A program made the position numbers and the translations under genes. A stretch of DNA of 64,000 nucleotides, taken from contig JAPDRO010000012.1 in assembly GCA_030247885.1 (NCBI GenBank), positions 868,001-932,000 on the forward strand. Direction: 5' to 3'. The notes under the pieces were generated by a model. It was given only the letters and a program-made list of their open reading frames with translations, was not told the DNA's origin and did not search any database. Below, piece after piece: positions 59,123 through 64,000 of the stretch. Numbering within the stretch: the first letter of the stretch is position 1; the number at the start of each line of letters is the position of its first letter. This stretch comes from Taxawa tesnikishii (nom. ined.). Its lineage: Eukaryota > Ascomycota > Dothideomycetes > Dothideales.

Positions 59123-61142
59123 TAATATAAACTATAAGGAAGCTAACTAAGTAGGGAAGTTAACTACTAAACTACTACCTCTTTTACGTTAATTATTATC
59201 TACGTATTATAATAAGAATATAATCTAAATTTAAATTACTATATATATTTTTAAGTATTTTATCTTACTCCTCCTTAACTACTTCTTCGATTAGATACTT
59301 ATATAGCTACTTATACGGCTTTTTCTTTACTATATTTACTTCCGCTTTCCTTACTATTTTAAGTACTTCTTACGTACTAAATATAAACTTTCCTTTTAAT
59401 ACGACTTACTTACTCTTCTTTTTAGACTTTCGGGAATTAAGAAGTTTTTACTACTCTTTAACTTACTTTTATAAAGTTATATTCTCGTTATATATTACTT
59501 TAAAAGTAACGTTAACTACGAGGAAGCGAAACAAGTAAGGAAGCGAAATAGTTAACTTAATATAACTTAGTTTATCTTCCTTTAAGTTAAAGTTTCTCTT
59601 TTACTAGACTCTTAATTACGTAGATAAGCTTAGTATCTCGCTTCCCTACCTATCTTACTTCCCCGTAGTTTACGTTACGAGTTATTTATTTTATATAGCG
59701 CTTAACTAAAAAGGAAGATCTTATATAGCTTAAATTACTAAGTTAAGTACTATATTTACTTTATAAAGTTTAGTACTATTTAAAGGAAAACTATATAGTA
59801 GTAAAAGGTCTAAATTAGCTTATTATAAAGGTATATAAGGTTATAAGTTTACTATAGTCGACTTTGTAAGTAACTTATTAAGTATTATTATAAGGCTTAG
59901 TAGTATAAGGCTTATATTATACTATTTACTAATAATATTATAAGTAATAAGGGCTCTAGTTCTTACGTAAATATATATCTCCGTCTACTTTATATATAAT
60001 ATACGGCTAGAATCGACTTATAAAGTAGTATTAGTCTCCGAAGTTAGCGCGTACTTTAGTAGTATAAATACCTTAATATCGAGTAGTTAAAGTATATATA
60101 AATAGTAAGGTAATAAGATAAGTAAGTCGATTATATTCTCTATATAAAAGGCTATTACTTTTGCTATTATATAGCTATTATAGCTATTTATAATTAGTAT
60201 TCTTTATATTATAAGGTTATTAGGCTATATTAAGAGCTTAAAAACTATAGTTAATTACTATAAACTATAACTATTAAACGTCTAGCTACTACTACTAGTT
60301 AAGAACTTCTAATTTAAAGGTATATATATAAGTACTTATATTATATTAATATATTTAGCCTTAAAGATAATTAAGGGTAATATAACTTTTTAGTAGTACT
60401 TATATACTTAATTACTATTATTTACTCCTAATAGCTTATAACTATCTTTTAGCTAAATACCTCGTATATATTAATTAATACTCTTAATATTTAACTTACT
60501 TTAATAGTAAAGCTAAACTTGTTTATATTATAAACGCGCTCTAGAGAGTAGTTATATTTTATAAAAAGCTTTATTATTACGTTAAACTACCTCTTTATAG
60601 TATTATAACTTATTATATTAAAGTACGCGCTCTTAATTTAACGAGTCTAAATACTTAAGATCTTAAGATAATAAGTCTTAAAGTAGTCGAGTTACTTCTT
60701 ACTAATTAGTTAAGGGAATAATTATAAAGTCTTTAATAGTTATATATATTTACGTTAAACTTCTTTAACTATTTATATAATTAACGTAAGTAAAGTAAGG
60801 AATCTAGTATATATAAAACATATAATTTATTATACTAATATCTTCTCTTTTATATTTAAGAGGATCTACTCTATTTTATACGCTATAGCGCGTAATTTAT
60901 ATCTTACTATTTAATTATATAAAGTATTATAAGGAATCTTAGATATACTAACTACTTATTAAATCGAGGTATATTTCTTTTCTTTAAGAGTAGTAATAGT
61001 ATCCTAGATATTAGCTTTAAAATAAGCTAGCTTACTAAGTATAAAAGCGCTTATAGTTAATAATAAGAACATTTAAAGATAAAAGGGTTATATTTAAGTA
61101 GTTAACTTCCCTACCTAGTTAGTTTCCTTACGGTTTATATTA
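59123..61142 (-). mobile_element. Element C: third pogo/Fot1-like family, inserted in B2
   Basis: TA at 59121-59122 and 61143-61144; TIRs of about 44 bp ending in ATAAACYRTAAGGAARCTAA. Its interior aligns with B1 in the same orientation (for example 59800-60400 with 46600-47200), so B and C are related families with different termini. Without the MITE it carries, its length is 1.85 kb. Coding direction minus; no open frame left. Confidence 0.82.
59509..59675. mobile_element. 167-bp MITE with B-type termini inside element C
   Basis: TA flanks at 59507-59508 and 59676-59677. Ends ACGTTAACTACGAGGAAGCG and, inverted, ACGTAAACTACGGGGAAG match the B-family TIRs. The flanking text is contiguous in B1 (46455-46470), which lacks the insert, so the boundaries are well fixed. 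Probably a deletion derivative mobilised by a B-type transposase. Confidence 0.8.
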
Positions 61143-61451
61143 TAAGTACTACTAAAGCTATTATATTTCCCTTAATTATCTTTAAAGCTAAATATACTAA
61201 TACTATTTAGGTACCTTTATATATGCCTTTAGACTAAAAGTTCTTAACTAGTAGTAGTAGTTAAACGTTTAATAATTATAGTTTTTAATAGTTAACTATA
61301 ATTTTCGAGCCTTTAATATAGTCTAATAACTTTATAATATAAAAAATATTAATTATAAATAGCTATAGTAACTATATAATAGTAAAAGTAATTACCTTTT
61401 ATATAGAGAATATAATCGACTTACTTATCTTATTACCTTACTATTTATATA

Positions 61452-63299
61452 ACGTATTTTATTACTAAGTAGTTACCTCCTACTAAGTAGCTACCCCTTA
61501 CTAATATCGCGACTATTATAAACTATTACCTTCGCACTATAATACTATATAAAGATATACTTTAGCTTATAATACTATTTAGAAGTATCGCTATTATTTA
61601 CATCTATTATTTCTATAGTATAAGTATACGTATTATAGTTAGTCTTACTATAATATTTATAGTACCTCTACGCGCGTACTCTCTTTATAAGCTATTTATT
61701 ATTCTCCTTACTATTACTATCCTTTTTAGCTATTAAATCCTATATATTATTTACTATAAGACTTTCTTCTATATAAATATACTTTCTTTTATAACTACGC
61801 TACTTTATTAACGCTTTAATTAACTTTTAAAGACTTATAATTTTCCTTATTTATAACTCTAATTTATAACTTATAATAGCTATACCTTTAGTAAGTAAAT
61901 CTATAGTCTATAAAAGAAGCGAAATAAGCGAATTCTTATATAATTATATACGCTTGTAAACTAGCGTTATTTATACCTTTATTTCCTTTAGATTAGCTAG
62001 TATTTTAGACTCCTATAAGGTAACTTTTAATAGTACGAGTATTAGCGTATAAAGTACTACGTTAAGCTTTAATAGTACTTACTCTAAGTTATAAGGAACT
62101 AATCTAGTACTTTTAAAGCTTACTTAGATATTATCCTTTATAATTACCTTATCGAAAGTAATATAAAAGGCTAGTAAGAAGGCCTCTTTCTTAACTTATA
62201 TAATAGAGTACTATAATTAGCTATTAATCTTCGCGTTATATACTTACTTTAAGGGAGTAAAATAGCCTATATTAAGTAGTTATAATAAGTACGATAAGTA
62301 TAAGGGTATATAAAGAATAATAATCTTTTATTCTTTATAGTAGTTATAAAAGTCGTAACTACTATAACTCTCGTAACTATCTATAATTAGTAAGTAATAT
62401 ATACTTACTTAATATGCCTTTATATATACGTTAAAGTACTTTAACTACTTTAAAGTAAGCTTATTTATCGTCTAGTTATTAGCGCTAGTCTTAATTACTT
62501 AATCGCGAGGTAAGCCGACATACTAGCTTAATATAAAGACCTTACTACTAAAGATAATAAAAAGTAAGATAACTTACTTAGTAGTATAAATACCTTAGAT
62601 AATTATAACTTACTCCTAGTTACTTAGCTATATCTTTTAAGATTACTTTATTTCTTAGAGCCTATAAAGACTATTTAAGCGTTAATTATACCTATTATAA
62701 ACCTAGACTTATTAAAGTTATATATATCTTTATTTAAGATACTATACTTTTCCTTTGTCTTCTTAACTAGTTTAAACTAAAGTATTATAACGCGTACGTC
62801 TTCGTTTAAGGCTTACTAACAATTATATAAATAACTACGTCGAAGCTTAACTTCCTTAGTACGCGTCTTAAACTTATTTACTTAGTACTTACTAATAGGT
62901 TCTTTACTACGCGTAGTAAGTAAATTGTTAGTTATTTCTTTTACTATAGTTCTTATAACGCTTATTTCTCGTAAGTCTAACTCGAGTATATATACTACTA
63001 TTACTTTCTCCTTTATTTTCTTTAGCTTCTTTAAGTTAAGCTTATAGTCGTATTATATAAGCTTTTTATTACGTCGTTATTTTAGCGTTATTTAGAGGAT
63101 ATTATATACCTTAAACGTATATTTTATATTATTAAGAGAAGTTACTTAAGTAGCCTTAATAGTAAAGTATAATATACCTTTATTATAAGTAAATTACGTA
63201 TTACGTTATAGTAGTATTATTATAATAGTCTATAATAGTTGCAATATTAGTAAGGAGTAACTACTTAGTAAGAAGTAGCTACTTAGTAATAAAATACGT
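61452..63299 (-). mobile_element. Element A2: second copy of A, inserted in B2
   Basis: TA at 61450-61451 and 63300-63301; 1848 bp; same orientation as A1. Ends ACGTATTTTATTACTAAGTA and its inverse. Host sequence on both sides is continuous B2, which proves a later insertion. Differences from A1 are mostly C/T and G/A, as RIP would leave. Confidence 0.85.
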
Positions 63300-64000
63300 T
63301 ATATTTTAACTACTTAATATTAATATATTTATACTACTTAAGCGCGCGTTAACTTTAAAAACTAACGCTACTTTACGAGTTAACTTTAACTATATATTAC
63401 GCGTAAAGTAAATAGAAATATATATACGCGTAAAAGTTAAAGTTATTATAATAAGGAATATCCTAAGTAAATAAAGAGTTACTAGTCTAGTACTACTAAG
63501 CCTTATAATAGTACTTAATAAGTTACTTATAAAATTAACTATAGTAGATTTATAACTTTATATACCTTTATAATAACTCGATTTAAACCTTTTACTACTC
63601 GATAATTTTCCTTTAAATAGTACTAAATTACGCGAAGTAAACGTACTATTTAACTTTATAATTAAGGTAATTTAGGAGGCTCTATTTCTAGTAAAATAAT
63701 ATACGAAGTAAATAACTCGTACTTTTAAAGTAATATATAATAATAATGTTACTTTACGTAAGTAGTTATAAAAATAAAAAAGCTTTTTAATATATAAAAG
63801 GTCTAAAAGAAAGAAAAGTAAGTCGTATTAAAGAGTAAGTTTATATTTAGTACGTAGAAAGTACTTAAGATAGTTAAGGTAATTAAAGTAGAGTTATTAA
63901 CTAAAAAACTACGCGGATACTTACGTAAGCGTACAATTAAAGAAGTACTAAAGGATAAGGAAAATAAAGTACTTAAAAATATATATAGTAACTTAGATTT

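Larger units (their letters stand above)
58150..64000. repeat. Right AT-rich RIP island (continues past the window)
   Basis: 5.85 kb with no open frame of 60 codons on either strand and CA/TG-poor AT-rich composition. It begins about 50 bases after the stop codon of the glycosyltransferase gene. 58150-58385 is unassigned; the rest is a nest of elements B2, C, the MITE and A2. Confidence 0.9.
58388..64000 (+). mobile_element. Element B2: inverted copy of B1, split by two younger insertions, runs off the window
   Basis: Starts after a TA (58386-58387) with ACGTAAACCGCG, the B terminus. Pieces 58388-59122, 61143-61451 and 63300-64000 together match the reverse complement of B1 (46090-47934) in order; the gaps are filled by element C and element A2, each flanked by TA. 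The last base of the window corresponds to B1 position about 46191, so roughly 100 bp of B2 should lie beyond the edge. Degraded by RIP throughout. Confidence 0.85.

Noticed and set aside
1-64000. C-P-R arrays of spaced repeats (CRISPR) or prokaryotic operon signals
   Set aside because: Introns, fungal gene families and RIP show a eukaryotic nuclear genome; no spaced short repeats were seen.

Overview
The window looks like nuclear DNA of a filamentous ascomycete (Pezizomycotina; a Dothideomycete is my guess, not shown). The reasons are short introns of about 47-117 nt with CTRAC-type branch sites, HET, F-box and hybrid histidine kinase genes, fungal homologues of yeast genes, and AT-rich blocks in which CA and TG dinucleotides have almost vanished, the mark of repeat-induced point mutation (RIP).

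Layout. 1-35.3 kb is gene-dense core DNA: two hypothetical genes; a short-chain dehydrogenase; a signal-peptide membrane protein of unknown function; a long disordered protein; succinyl-CoA ligase alpha (LSC1) divergent from Elongator ELP3; a three-exon gene for the small V-ATPase subunit f; AP-2 mu; a hypothetical BTB-like protein; the PSO2/SNM1 cross-link repair nuclease; an F-box-like protein; a mitochondrial two-RRM protein whose ATG is split by an intron; an SSU1-type sulfite pump; a wax-synthase-like MBOAT; the GTPase RBG2/DRG2; the GID9/FYV10 ubiquitin-ligase subunit; and the rRNA methyltransferase BMT5. From 35.6 kb the DNA alternates between AT-rich repeat islands and genes: a palindromic TIR element, a decayed HET gene and a hybrid histidine kinase.

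48.4-58.1 kb is a compact polysaccharide gene set: GPI-type chitin deacetylase, UDP-glucose dehydrogenase, GH18 chitinase and a chitin-synthase-like GT2. It lies between two RIP-destroyed islands (43.5-48.1 and 58.15-64 kb) that hold the same two families of pogo/Fot1-like DNA transposons. The right island is nested: a B element split by a C element (itself carrying a 167-bp MITE with B-type ends) and by an A element.

Working together: UDP-glucose dehydrogenase would supply UDP-glucuronate, the GT2 would polymerise sugars at the membrane, and the deacetylase and chitinase would modify or trim the chain outside. This is inference from families and order.

A caution for every reader: at least ten otherwise conserved genes need one or two single-base frame corrections, nearly all one base missing from a 3-5 nt homopolymer. 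I read these as probable sequence errors rather than pseudogenes.
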